From: CAWFKS01 sp963816435
GTDB lineage: Bacteria > Pseudomonadota > Alphaproteobacteria > Rhizobiales > Rhizobiaceae
DNA length: 64,000 nt
Direction: 5' to 3'
Assembly (NCBI GenBank): GCA_963816435.1
Contig: CAWFKS010000018.1
Location: forward strand, 248,001 to 312,000
Both the position numbers and the translations under genes were made by a program. Below, in pieces: positions 19,408 through 27,692 of the stretch. The notes below the pieces were generated by a model. It ran no database searches, had not been told where the DNA came from, and saw only the letters and a list, made by a program, of their open reading frames with translations. Numbering within the stretch: the first letter of the stretch is position 1; every line of letters starts with the position of its first letter.

Positions 19408-20190
19408 ATGGGCAAGAAAGCTAAAACGCGGTTCGTTGTGTCTGTAGATGGTCAGCTGCGAGAACTCATTTCGGTGAGAGAACAGCGGGGCGGAAAGTAC
19501 CCGACCACTATCAGGATCAACTTCCGCCACGGTGAATTTCTCCGCGACGGCGCCGATCGCATCCCCATCGCAAATCAATACTACTCGGTCCACGAGAGTC
19601 CGAACTCGGACGGCAACCTGCTCCATCAGACAATCGAACTTGCCAACGGGATGGCGATCGACACCCCTCATTTTAGCCTCGGAATTGGGCAAGGTCGCTT
19701 TGCCTTGCTGATGACATCCATTCCGCCGGACTTGCGCAAGGAACGCTATAGCGTCAAGCGCCGAACGGCCAAGGACACCCTAATCGAGATGGGTCGGTTC
19801 GATCCGGAGCGCGGCAACATAGTGTGGTCCCTTGTCATTTCCGGAACAAGCGTTCCACTTGATCTAACCTCGCTTGGACTCAATAGCAGCTACGCGGACT
19901 TTAGCTCGTTTCGCGTGACCGTTATTTGGTCATTTATTGGCATCCGTCCCACAGCTGATGGGGACAGACTTCACTTCCTTACAGGGCTTCCGGGTGTGAA
20001 GGGACAAAGTCACGGGCACCCTCAGCTTTCCGTAGCAGCCGTGGATGGGGCAGATGCCGCGGAGGTTGATTCTCTCGTTTACGCAAGCATTGCGATGTTT
20101 CATTCAACCGCGCTCGACAAACTTCCATACACCGGACCACAGCGTCGCCTACTTGAAAGCGTCACTAGTCCTCGGTCTATCCCTTATTAA
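19408..20190 (+). CDS. hypothetical protein of an accessory islet, possibly truncated by a stop
   Basis: 260 residues from the ATG at 19408 (MGKKAKTRFVVSVDGQLREL); an in-frame ATG at 19366 is possible. Neither has a convincing ribosome binding site. The sequence is mixed alpha/beta without signal peptide or membrane segment (for example FALLMTSIPPDLRKERYSVK and SFRVTVIWSFIGIRPTADGD). Not recognised. Base composition is visibly less GC-rich than in neighbours, and a transposase remnant lies upstream. After the TAA the same frame stays open for 42 more codons with protein-like content. Confidence 0.65.
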   Translation: MGKKAKTRFVVSVDGQLRELISVREQRGGKYPTTIRINFRHGEFLRDGADRIPIANQYYSVHESPNSDGNLLHQTIELANGMAIDTPHFSLGIGQGRFALLMTSIPPDLRKERYSVKRRTAKDTLIEMGRFDPERGNIVWSLVISGTSVPLDLTSLGLNSSYADFSSFRVTVIWSFIGIRPTADGDRLHFLTGLPGVKGQSHGHPQLSVAAVDGADAAEVDSLVYASIAMFHSTALDKLPYTGPQRRLLESVTSPRSIPY

Positions 20191-20448
20191 GGAGCGATAT
20201 ACGTCTATGAGGAGATCGAGTTCATTCGGTGGCTGTCTTCCCAAATACAGCCAGCTCTGCCGCTTCGGTCGCTCGTTCAACAACACGCGCTCCGGCAGTA
20301 TGATACTACGCAATCGTAAAAGGAGCACCGTCACGGCGCCCTAAGCAGATGCCGAAACGCTTCCGAATCCAGCGAAAATGCCATAGGGACACATTCCTAA
20401 TGCGAATATCACCGCAGCAATGAACGTCATGCCGATGAAAGTCCTGTC

Positions 20449-21042
20449 ATGAATTGTGTATTGAGCGTGTTTAGCTGGCTCAATGCTAACCAAGGCGCAA
20501 TTACGGGCATCTCCAGCTTGACGATTGCGCTTTTCACATTGGGGCTCTGGTGGTCCACCAGAAAGATCTGGCTCTCCGCGAGCGACGAAATTGTTGCCGC
20601 TCACCCGCCCCGTCTTGATGCGCGCCAGATATTTGTTTCACCTGACGGGATTGATGGCGATGACGATGTGGTCGCGGAGATCTTCCTCGCTAACGTCGGC
20701 GGCAACGATGCCACCGTCGTTATCCGAACTGTTGTATTCTTTGTCGGCGCGCTGCCAAATCGCCGGCCTTTCAAGGACTTCAACGATAGGCCGTTCTTGA
20801 AGCGTGTAGTGAAGGCTGGCGCTGCGGATTGGTGGCACGTCCGCAGAAGCGAAACGAACTTCTCGGACCATGTCGCAGCCGCAATGGCGGAACCGAACGG
20901 GGAGCCTGTTTACATCATTGGGCGCGTTCACTTCAATGATACGAGAGAGGTACGGCATCATACAGTATTCTGCCGAAGATATGACGCGACCAGCGGCCGC
21001 TTCGTGCCAACAGAAGATCACGACTATGAAGTGCAGACGTGA
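20449..21042 (+). CDS. hypothetical protein with N-terminal membrane anchor
   Basis: 197 residues, intact. The N-terminus is SWLNANQGAITGISSLTIAL followed by FTLGLWWSTRKIW, one membrane segment at about residues 15-38; the remaining 160 residues look like a soluble beta-rich domain (VAEIFLANVGGNDATVVIRT, GEPVYIIGRVHFNDTREVRH). The topology resembles membrane-anchored accessory proteins of mobile regions. Family not recognised. It follows the previous unknown gene in the same orientation after 258 bases, but no shared operon can be shown. Confidence 0.7.
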   Translation: MNCVLSVFSWLNANQGAITGISSLTIALFTLGLWWSTRKIWLSASDEIVAAHPPRLDARQIFVSPDGIDGDDDVVAEIFLANVGGNDATVVIRTVVFFVGALPNRRPFKDFNDRPFLKRVVKAGAADWWHVRRSETNFSDHVAAAMAEPNGEPVYIIGRVHFNDTREVRHHTVFCRRYDATSGRFVPTEDHDYEVQT

Positions 21043-21488
21043 GAGGATACCATTTCCGGCTGGATTTTTCGACCTTGGCAAACTCCCTGTCAGCTGCCCA
21101 TGTGACAAATCCGACGCTCGCGGCGCCTCAACCTTGCCTCACCACGCCCTGCGGCTGCGGCGAATACGCCGCTTCTTCTCCGCGAAATCTGCGGTGATTA
21201 GACTTGCGCCTGCGGCGATTGTGGCATGGGCCAGCTTATCGAATGGGGCATTCTCGGAAAGGACGAAGCCGGGGGCCGCAGCACCGGGCACCGGGTAGCA
21301 GCGTAGCCGCCCCCCAACTCCACCTGTTGCCGTTTAACCACGCCTCCTAACCGTTCCGCCCGTTTCCGCTTGTCGGCCTTCCCGCAAATGCCACAGAAGG
21401 GAACCGGTGAGGGATTTCGGGGTTAGCCTTCAAATGGCCCCGTTCGGAACCAAGTCTTCCCACGGGTGAAGTTCGGGCGACGCGGGGC
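21043..21488. other. intergenic region without recognisable gene
   Basis: 446 bases between the accessory islet and the PBP gene. No coding frame has convincing content on either strand, and there is no tRNA-like clover or terminator. The right end presumably carries the promoter of the PBP gene, but no clear promoter boxes were seen. Composition returns to high GC from about 21100. Confidence 0.5.
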
Positions 21489-23636
21489 ATGAGCGATCCA
21501 TTCGAGACGCCGAAGAAATCGAGGGGGCCAAGGGCGACCTGGCTGCTCGCGATCGATTCGTGGATCGACACGACGCTCTACGAATCCGGCTTCGCGCTCG
21601 GCGAGGTCTGGGAAAACATCACCATCTTCTTCCGCCGGTTCCGCGTGCGCGGCTGGCGGCGCGTCGTCTTCGAGCTTCTGAGCGAGGGCTTCACGCTGGG
21701 GGCGGCCGGCTCGGTGGTGATGCTGGCGCTGGCCATGCCCTCCTTCGACGCCACCGCCGGCAACTGGCGCGCCCAGGACGACTACGCCGTCACCTTCCTC
21801 GACCGCTACGGCAACGAGATCGGCCAGCGCGGCATCATCCAGCGCAATTCCGTGCCCGTCGACGAGATGCCGGACTACCTGGTCAAGGCGGTGCTGGCGA
21901 CCGAGGACCGGCGCTTCTTCGAGCATTACGGCATCGACTTCGTCGGCCTGCTGCGCGCCATGTCGGAGAACGTGCGCGCCGATTCCGTCGTGCAGGGCGG
22001 CTCCACCATCACCCAGCAGCTGGCCAAGAACCTGTTCCTGTCGAACGAGCGGACGCTGGAGCGCAAGATCAAGGAGGCGTTCCTGGCCGTGTGGCTGGAG
22101 ATGAACCTCACCAAGAAGGAGATCCTGCAGCTCTATCTCGACCGCGTCTACATGGGCGGCGGCACGTTCGGCATCACCGCGGCGGCGGATTTCTATTTCG
22201 GCAAGGACATCAAGGACGTCGACCTCGCGGAAGCCGCGATGCTGGCCGGCCTGTTCAAGGCGCCGGCCAAATACGCCCCGCACGTCAACCTGCCGGCGGC
22301 GCGCGAGCGCGCCAACGTGGTGTTGAACAACATGGTCGATGCCGGCTTCATGACCGAGGGCCAGGTGCTGTCGGCCAGGCTCCACCCGGCCACCGCCATC
22401 GACCGCGACCAGCAGGACAGCCCCGACTATTTCCTCGACTGGGCCTTCGACCAGGTCAAGGAGATCGCCGCCAAGACCGGCGTGCACGCCATGGTGGCGC
22501 GCACCACGATCGACATGAACCTGCAGAAGGCGGCCGAGGAGTCGCTGGAATACCACCTGCGCCAATACGGCAAGAGCTACCGCGTCAGCGAGGGCGCCAT
22601 CGTGCTGCTCGACAATTCGGGCGCGGTGCGGGCGCTGGTCGGCGGGCGCGACTACGGCGAGAGCCAGTTCAACCGCGCCACCAAGGCGCTGCGCCAGACC
22701 GGCTCGTCGTTCAAGCCCTATGTCTACACCACGGCGATGGAGAACGGCTTCACGCCGGATTCGCTCGTCTCCGACACGCCGATCAACTGGGGCGGCTGGC
22801 AGCCCAAGAACTACGGGCGCAGCTATCACGGCCGCGTCACCATCAAGCGCGCGCTGGAGCATTCCTACAACATCCCGCCGGTCAGGCTCGCCAAGGACTA
22901 TCTCGGCATCCCGCCGATCAAGAAGATGGCCGAGGACATGGGCGTGGAATCGCCGATCGAGGGCCACAAGACGATGGTGCTCGGCACGTCGGGCATGACG
23001 GTGATGGACCAGGCGACCGGCTACCTGACGCTCGCCACCGGCGGCATCGTCGGCTACCGCCACGGCATCACCCAGATCAGCGACCTGCACGGCAACGTGG
23101 TGTGGGATTTCTCGCGCGACGCGCCGAAGCCGCACCGCGTGGTGACGGAAAAGGCCGACGCCGAGATGAACCAGATGCTGGTCGGCGTCACCGAGGAAGG
23201 AACCGGCCGCCGCGCCCAGGTGCCGGGCGTGCGCGTCGCCGGCAAGACCGGCACGACGCAGTCCTACCGCGACGCCTGGTTCTGCGGCTTCACCGGCAAC
23301 TACACCGCCGCCGTCTGGCTCGGCAACGACGACTACAGCCCGTCGCGCAACATGACCGGCGGCTCGCTGCCGGCGATGACCTGGCAGCGGCTGATGGCCT
23401 ACGCCCACGAGAACATCGAGCTGAAGCCGATCCCCGGCCTGCCCGACCCGTTCGTCGACGGCCAGAAATACGTCGCGGCCGCCGACGGCGAGGCCGGCGA
23501 CGCGCCGGCCCAGGACACGCGCCCGCAGGTGCTGTCGGCCGAGACCAGCCGCTTCCTGCGCGAACTGTCGCAGCGCTTCCACGACGCGCCGAAGCTCGAC
23601 GCGCCGCCCAAGCCGGAAACCCTGTCGTCGCTGTGA
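21489..23636 (+). CDS. class A penicillin-binding protein (PBP1a family)
   Basis: 715 residues, intact. Bifunctional peptidoglycan synthase: one membrane anchor (about residues 63-85), a GT51 glycosyltransferase domain with catalytic E139 in LATEDRRFFEHYGID and the GGSTITQQLAKNLFL motif (170-184), then a transpeptidase domain with S406-S-F-K, S459-Y-N and K586-T-G-T. All three penicillin-binding motifs are present, so the enzyme should polymerise glycan and cross-link it in the periplasm. Ends in a short proline-rich tail. Codon use matches the core genome. Confidence 0.93.
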   Translation: MSDPFETPKKSRGPRATWLLAIDSWIDTTLYESGFALGEVWENITIFFRRFRVRGWRRVVFELLSEGFTLGAAGSVVMLALAMPSFDATAGNWRAQDDYAVTFLDRYGNEIGQRGIIQRNSVPVDEMPDYLVKAVLATEDRRFFEHYGIDFVGLLRAMSENVRADSVVQGGSTITQQLAKNLFLSNERTLERKIKEAFLAVWLEMNLTKKEILQLYLDRVYMGGGTFGITAAADFYFGKDIKDVDLAEAAMLAGLFKAPAKYAPHVNLPAARERANVVLNNMVDAGFMTEGQVLSARLHPATAIDRDQQDSPDYFLDWAFDQVKEIAAKTGVHAMVARTTIDMNLQKAAEESLEYHLRQYGKSYRVSEGAIVLLDNSGAVRALVGGRDYGESQFNRATKALRQTGSSFKPYVYTTAMENGFTPDSLVSDTPINWGGWQPKNYGRSYHGRVTIKRALEHSYNIPPVRLAKDYLGIPPIKKMAEDMGVESPIEGHKTMVLGTSGMTVMDQATGYLTLATGGIVGYRHGITQISDLHGNVVWDFSRDAPKPHRVVTEKADAEMNQMLVGVTEEGTGRRAQVPGVRVAGKTGTTQSYRDAWFCGFTGNYTAAVWLGNDDYSPSRNMTGGSLPAMTWQRLMAYAHENIELKPIPGLPDPFVDGQKYVAAADGEAGDAPAQDTRPQVLSAETSRFLRELSQRFHDAPKLDAPPKPETLSSL

Positions 23637-23871
23637 GCGCCCCTGCCCTCGCGGGGCCCGCGCGCGGACGCTGCGCGAGCTTGCCTCGCCGGCTCGTCAT
23701 GGGCTATCGAAACCGCATCCGGGGCCGCTTGTTGCGGGCGCGGAGATGCGGGGCGCGGCTTTGGCACGACGGACGGTTTCAGGCACGGCGGGCGCTGCGG
23801 CGCGGCATCGGCGCGGCGGGCGCCGGGCTCCCTATGTCGGCGCGATGCGCTGAGAGGCGGCGGGACCCGGC

Positions 23872-24454
23872 ATGATCAGGATGGTGCTTCTGACCGCAAT
23901 CGCGCTTGCCATCGCCGTCGGCGGCGGCGCCTGGTCGGTATGGGTGGCGCTCAACGCCGGCTTCGGCGTCGGCGCCGTCCAGGTCGGCGAATGGTCGGCC
24001 TTCCCGGCCGTCGGCACGCCCGACGCCGACCCCTATTCCAAGGCGCGGTTCGCCCGCGAGGGCGGGCTGGTGCTCGGCAAGGCGGAGGGCATCTCCTTCG
24101 TCGCCCAGCACGATTCCCTGGGTGCCGCCCTCAGGCGCGGCTGCTCCTACACGATCGAGGGCGAGATCCCGTCGGCCCGCTTCTGGACGCTCTACGCGGC
24201 CGATCCGAACCGCGTCGTCCTGCCGGATGTCGGCCGCCGCCGCCCGGTGCTGCATTCGCTCGGCCTGTTGCGCAATCCGCAGGGCACGTTCGTCGGTGTC
24301 GGCCGGCCCCCACCCCGCCCCCGGCAACTGGCTGGCGGTCGGCGGCAGCGGGCCGATGCGCTTCGTGCTCACGCTTTACGACACGCCGCTCGCCAGCGCC
24401 CGCGTCACCGACATGAGCCTGCCCCACATCCGCCGGACGGGGTGCAATGCTTAA
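23872..24454 (+). CDS. DUF1214 domain protein, one frameshift
   Basis: About 193 residues. N-terminal signal anchor (LLTAIALAIAVGGGAWSVWV), then the DUF1214 core VGEWSAFPAVGTPDADPYSK, CSYTIEGEIPSARFWTLYAA and, after a one-base shift near 24305 in a GGCCGGCCCCC stretch, GNWLAVGGSGPMRFVLTLYD and the end PHIRRTGCNA. The stop overlaps the ATG of the DUF1254 gene, the usual pairing in alphaproteobacteria. Envelope protein of unknown biochemical role. Confidence 0.82.
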
Positions 24455-24998
24455 GCTCGTCAACGCGCTGCTGATCGGCGTGCTCGGCGCCGGCGTCGTC
24501 CATATCGCGATCCTGTTCCTGTTGCCGCGCTACACCGAGCAGAACGCCTGGGCGCAGGTCTCCGACCTCGCCGCGCCCTACACGCCGGTGCGCCTCGACG
24601 AGGCCGGCGACGGCAGCTCGCTGCTGCATGCGGTCGACCCGCTGTTCGATTCGATCGTGTGCCGCTTCGACCTTTCGGACGGCGTGGTGCGCGTGCATGC
24701 GCCCGGCACCGTGCCGTTCTGGTCGATGTCGGTCTACGACCGGAAGGGCGAGAACATCTTCTCCTTCAACGACCGCATCGCCACCGACGGCACGCTCGAC
24801 TTCGTCATCCTGACGCCGGCGCAGATGATCGAGATGCGCAAGGGCATCCCGCCGGAATACGAGAATTCGGTGTTCGTGGAGGCCGACGTGTCGGAGGGCA
24901 TGGCGCTGGTGCGCTCCTTCGTGCCCGATCACACCTGGTCCAAGGTGGTCGCCGACTATCTCGACGGCATTTCCTGCGATCTCGGCCTGCTCGGCTGA
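24447..24998 (+). CDS. DUF1254 domain protein
   Basis: 183 residues, intact. N-terminal membrane anchor (LINALLIGV-like; seen as LLIGVLGAGVVHIAILFLLP), then DPLFDSIVCRFDLSDGVVRV, PGTVPFWSMSVYDRKGENIF and FVEADVSEGMALVRSFVPD, typical of the short DUF1254 partner of DUF1214. The ATG lies eight bases inside the upstream gene. Probably an envelope-associated partner protein; function unknown. Confidence 0.85.
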   Translation: MLKLVNALLIGVLGAGVVHIAILFLLPRYTEQNAWAQVSDLAAPYTPVRLDEAGDGSSLLHAVDPLFDSIVCRFDLSDGVVRVHAPGTVPFWSMSVYDRKGENIFSFNDRIATDGTLDFVILTPAQMIEMRKGIPPEYENSVFVEADVSEGMALVRSFVPDHTWSKVVADYLDGISCDLGLLG

Positions 24999-25001
24999 AG
25001 C

Positions 25002-25199
25002 CTACTTGGCGCGGCGCCTGCGCCTGGCCGTCTCGCGGCCTGCCTCGGCCCCGTTGCCGTCTGCACCGCCGGGTCCGTCGAAATCGTGGCGCTCGTAGCG
25101 CACGCCGGGAAAGATCACGACCTGTCCGCCTCCGTCGGCCGCGCCGCGGCGGATGCGTCCCGAGCCTGTCGGCGGGACGAATGGAAGGATAGTCGCCAT
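25002..25199 (-). CDS. small conserved hypothetical protein
   Basis: 65 residues. MATILPFVPPTGSGRIRRGA, then GGQVVIFPGVRYERHDFDGP and a basic tail RETARRRRRAK. The ATG at 25199 has an AGGAGAA site 7 bases upstream. The ILPF...VVIFPGVRYER pattern is recurrent in rhizobial small proteins of unknown role. Convergent with the DUF1254 gene, three bases between stops. Confidence 0.7.
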   Translation of the reverse strand: MATILPFVPPTGSGRIRRGAADGGGQVVIFPGVRYERHDFDGPGGADGNGAEAGRETARRRRRAK

Positions 25200-25376
25200 G
25201 ACACGCGTTCTCCTGTCGGCTTTGCCGTAGCTGGTTGGAACGCCCCCTTGACTGCATCAACGCACGACACGGTTAACAACTTTCTAACGAAGTCGTTCTA
25301 ATCATGGCCAAAAGCCGGCGCGGGACGGTCGGCCCCAGTGTTTGCGTAGCATGTCCTTCGAGTAGGCGTATCGTTC

Positions 25377-26408
25377 GTGTCTTCCGCCGATTTCAGGCAT
25401 ATCGCAGCCCGTACCGAGCGGGCAAAGTCGGAGCGGCTCTTCCGCGCCGCGGTCTCGGCCTTCTGTTCGCTGACGCGCCCGACCGGCAGGGATGCCGCCC
25501 AGCTCGACGACCTCGCGCTGCCGCTGATCGAGAACGTCTCGCCCGAAACCAAGCGCTTCTGCGCGGCCGCGCTGTCCGAATGCAGCCGCCAGCCCGCCGG
25601 CCTGGTGCGGCGGCTTTGCGCCGAACCGGTCGAGATATCGGCCGCCCTGCTCACCCGCTCGCCGGCGCTCACCGACATCGACCTCGTCACGCTGATCGGC
25701 CGCCACGGGCTCCCCCACGCCCGCGCCATCGCGCGGCGACGCCCCCTCAACCCCACACTCGTGAACCTCGTGCGAGCCCTGGAGGCCACCGTGATCGAAA
25801 TGCCGAAGCCCAAGGTCGCCCCGCAGGTCGAGACGCCGGCCGCCCCGGCGCCGTCGCCGCGCAAGCCGGAGACGGCCGAGGAGACCCGCACGCTGCTGCG
25901 CGGCATGATGCAGCCCTTCGAGGCGCCGCAGCGCCCCTTTCCGATGCCACGCCACGGCGAGGAAGGCACGCGCGTCGAGATCGCGCGCACCAGCACCGCC
26001 GGCGCCTACCAGAAGCTGCGCGCCACCGCCTTCACCGGCGCATCGGGCCTGTTCGAGACGGCGCTGGCCGACCTTCTGCACGTCGACCTTTCCCGCGCGC
26101 ACGCCGTCGTGCGCGCCAACTACTACTACGATCTGCTGACGGCGCTTCGCGCGCTCGACCTCGTCACCGCCGAGGCCTTCGTGATCGTGGCAGCCGTCTT
26201 CCCCGGCCGCTTCGCCCATCCCGAGGCGATCAAGGTCTTCCACGAGCGCTACGACACGTTGCATCCGCAAAAGGCGCGCGACATCGTCCGCGACTGGCGC
26301 ATGGACACGGCCAGCGACCGCATCCGCGCCGCCGTCAACGAGCAGCCGTCGAAGCAGGCGGCAAACAGCGACGCCGTCGCGCCGGTGCGCAGGCAGCTCA
26401 GCGCCTGA
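25377..26408 (+). CDS. DUF2336 domain protein
   Basis: 343 residues from a GTG at 25377 (SSADFRHIAARTERAKSERL) with GAGTAGG upstream. Helical repeat protein: LPLIENVSPETKRFCAAALS, LTRSPALTDIDLVTLIGRHG, a proline-rich linker at about residues 145-200, and a second helical part (RATAFTGASGLFETALADLL). The DUF2336 assignment rests on this HEAT-like repeat style and the typical length. Cytoplasmic; function unknown. Intact. Confidence 0.72.
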   Translation: MSSADFRHIAARTERAKSERLFRAAVSAFCSLTRPTGRDAAQLDDLALPLIENVSPETKRFCAAALSECSRQPAGLVRRLCAEPVEISAALLTRSPALTDIDLVTLIGRHGLPHARAIARRRPLNPTLVNLVRALEATVIEMPKPKVAPQVETPAAPAPSPRKPETAEETRTLLRGMMQPFEAPQRPFPMPRHGEEGTRVEIARTSTAGAYQKLRATAFTGASGLFETALADLLHVDLSRAHAVVRANYYYDLLTALRALDLVTAEAFVIVAAVFPGRFAHPEAIKVFHERYDTLHPQKARDIVRDWRMDTASDRIRAAVNEQPSKQAANSDAVAPVRRQLSA

Positions 26409-26454
26409 GAGCGGGCGTGGCGCCATACGGCCGCCCCCGCAATTTCCGGAAAAT

Positions 26455-26802
26455 TCAGGTCTTGGCAATCTCGAGCAGTTCGGTGATCGGCTGCGAGCCC
26501 GGCTCCACCTCGATCACCCAGACGTCGGGATCGAACCGCGTTTCGCGGGCGATCCGCTCGGCGAGCTTCTCCTCGTCCTCGGCCTCGGCGACCACGACGA
26601 ACTGGCGGTCCTGCGGGCGCCCCTCCTCGTAGCTCGTCTGCGGCGCCGGTCCGTAGAGCGTCAGCGTGCCCATGCGGCTGCGTTCGCTGACGAACACCGC
26701 GCCGGCCTCCGTCGCTCCGCGTCTCACCACCGCCGCGTAGCCTCCCTGGCTGAAGACCCGGCGCACCAGCGCGGAAACCCAGAAATCGGTGGTGACCCGC
26801 AA
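26455..26802 (-). CDS. DUF1491 family protein
   Basis: 115 residues, intact. MRVTTDFWVSALVRRVFSQG, AAVVRRGATEAGAVFVSERS and RETRFDPDVWVIEVEPGS form the DUF1491 signature. Small cytoplasmic protein conserved in Hyphomicrobiales near envelope or cell-cycle kinase genes. Starts just 17 bases downstream of the end of the peptidoglycan-binding gene, so it is probably the last gene of that operon. Confidence 0.87.
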   Translation of the reverse strand: MRVTTDFWVSALVRRVFSQGGYAAVVRRGATEAGAVFVSERSRMGTLTLYGPAPQTSYEEGRPQDRQFVVVAEAEDEEKLAERIARETRFDPDVWVIEVEPGSQPITELLEIAKT

Positions 26803-26819
26803 GGTTCAGGTCCCCGGGA

Positions 26820-27692
26820 TCAATCGGTCAGGCCGATTTCGCGCATCTTGGCGGTCACGGCCTCGTCCGGCTGACCGGTCTGCGGCAGGCCGAACAGCGC
26901 CTGGAATTCCTTGATCGCCGCGCTCGTCTTCGGGCCGACCACGCCGTCGAGCTCGATGCCGTCATTGCCGAACGCCTTCAGCCCCGCCTGGATGCGCTTC
27001 ACCCGCGGGTCGCCGTCCAGCGACGCCACCTGCGTCTCGCCCGCGTCCGAAGGAGCGGGCGTGACCGAGGCGGTGATGTCCGGCCGGGGTGCGGGCGGCG
27101 GCGCCTGCTTCGGCACCTTCGGGGCCGTCCCCAGCTGCTCGAGCAGGCTCGCGTCGATCTTTCCGGTCGTCTCCAGCCCGACGATCTGCTGGTAGGCCTG
27201 CACAGCCTTCTGCGTGTGCGGCCCGGCGATGCCGTCGACCGGCCCGTCATAGAGATGCAGATCGGCAAGCAGGCCCTGGACCTTCGCTACGGTGGCGTCG
27301 CCGGCCGGCGCGGCCGCGCTGCCGGCGGCATCGTTCGCCGCAACGCCGCTGCGGGCGCGGATGGCTGCGGCGATGACGTCGTTGTCGGGCTTTGCGGGCG
27401 GCGCTGCGACCTCGTCGCGCTCGATGACGATGCGCGTCGCGCCGTCGTCCGTCACCGCCTTCTGCTGGGCTGTCGCCGGCCGCGTCGCGAAGAACGCGCC
27501 GTCATGGAAGTGCGGCTGGTACCACATCGCGTTGGCCGACACGTAGAACATCGCCACCAGGAACGCCGTCGTGCCGCCGACGGCCACCGGGTTGCGGCCG
27601 ATCGCGGCGACGGACGCCATCAGCCCGTCGCGCAGGACGTCGCCGAGGCCCTCGGGCATGTCGGGGTCAAGCGGATCTGCGGATCTTCTCAT
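26820..27692 (-). CDS. membrane-anchored peptidoglycan-binding protein
   Basis: 290 residues from the ATG at 27692, which lies inside the kinase gene and overlaps it by 26 bases. A cytoplasmic N-tail is followed by one membrane segment (residues about 32-52, VGGTTAFLVAMFYVSANAMW). Two PG_binding_1 modules follow: VQGLLADLHLYDGPVDGIAG and IQAGLKAFGNDGIELDGVVG, each with the D-G-x-x-G-P motif. The overlap suggests translational coupling to the kinase, hinting at a wall-sensing or polarity role. Confidence 0.85.
   Translation of the reverse strand: MRRSADPLDPDMPEGLGDVLRDGLMASVAAIGRNPVAVGGTTAFLVAMFYVSANAMWYQPHFHDGAFFATRPATAQQKAVTDDGATRIVIERDEVAAPPAKPDNDVIAAAIRARSGVAANDAAGSAAAPAGDATVAKVQGLLADLHLYDGPVDGIAGPHTQKAVQAYQQIVGLETTGKIDASLLEQLGTAPKVPKQAPPPAPRPDITASVTPAPSDAGETQVASLDGDPRVKRIQAGLKAFGNDGIELDGVVGPKTSAAIKEFQALFGLPQTGQPDEAVTAKMREIGLTD

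Noticed and set aside
20341..20430. 29-residue hydrophobic minus-strand frame (MTFIAAVIFALGMCPYG...)
   Set aside because: One hydrophobic stretch and a weak AGGA upstream are not enough; no context support.
21423..23582. 719-residue minus-strand frame opposite the PBP gene
   Set aside because: Antisense shadow in high-GC DNA; composition is not protein-like and the PBP gene is unambiguous.
25248..25277. possible promoter TTGACT - 18 bases - GTTAAC upstream of the DUF2336 gene
   Set aside because: The -10 match is poor and the site is 100 bases from the start; chance match cannot be excluded.
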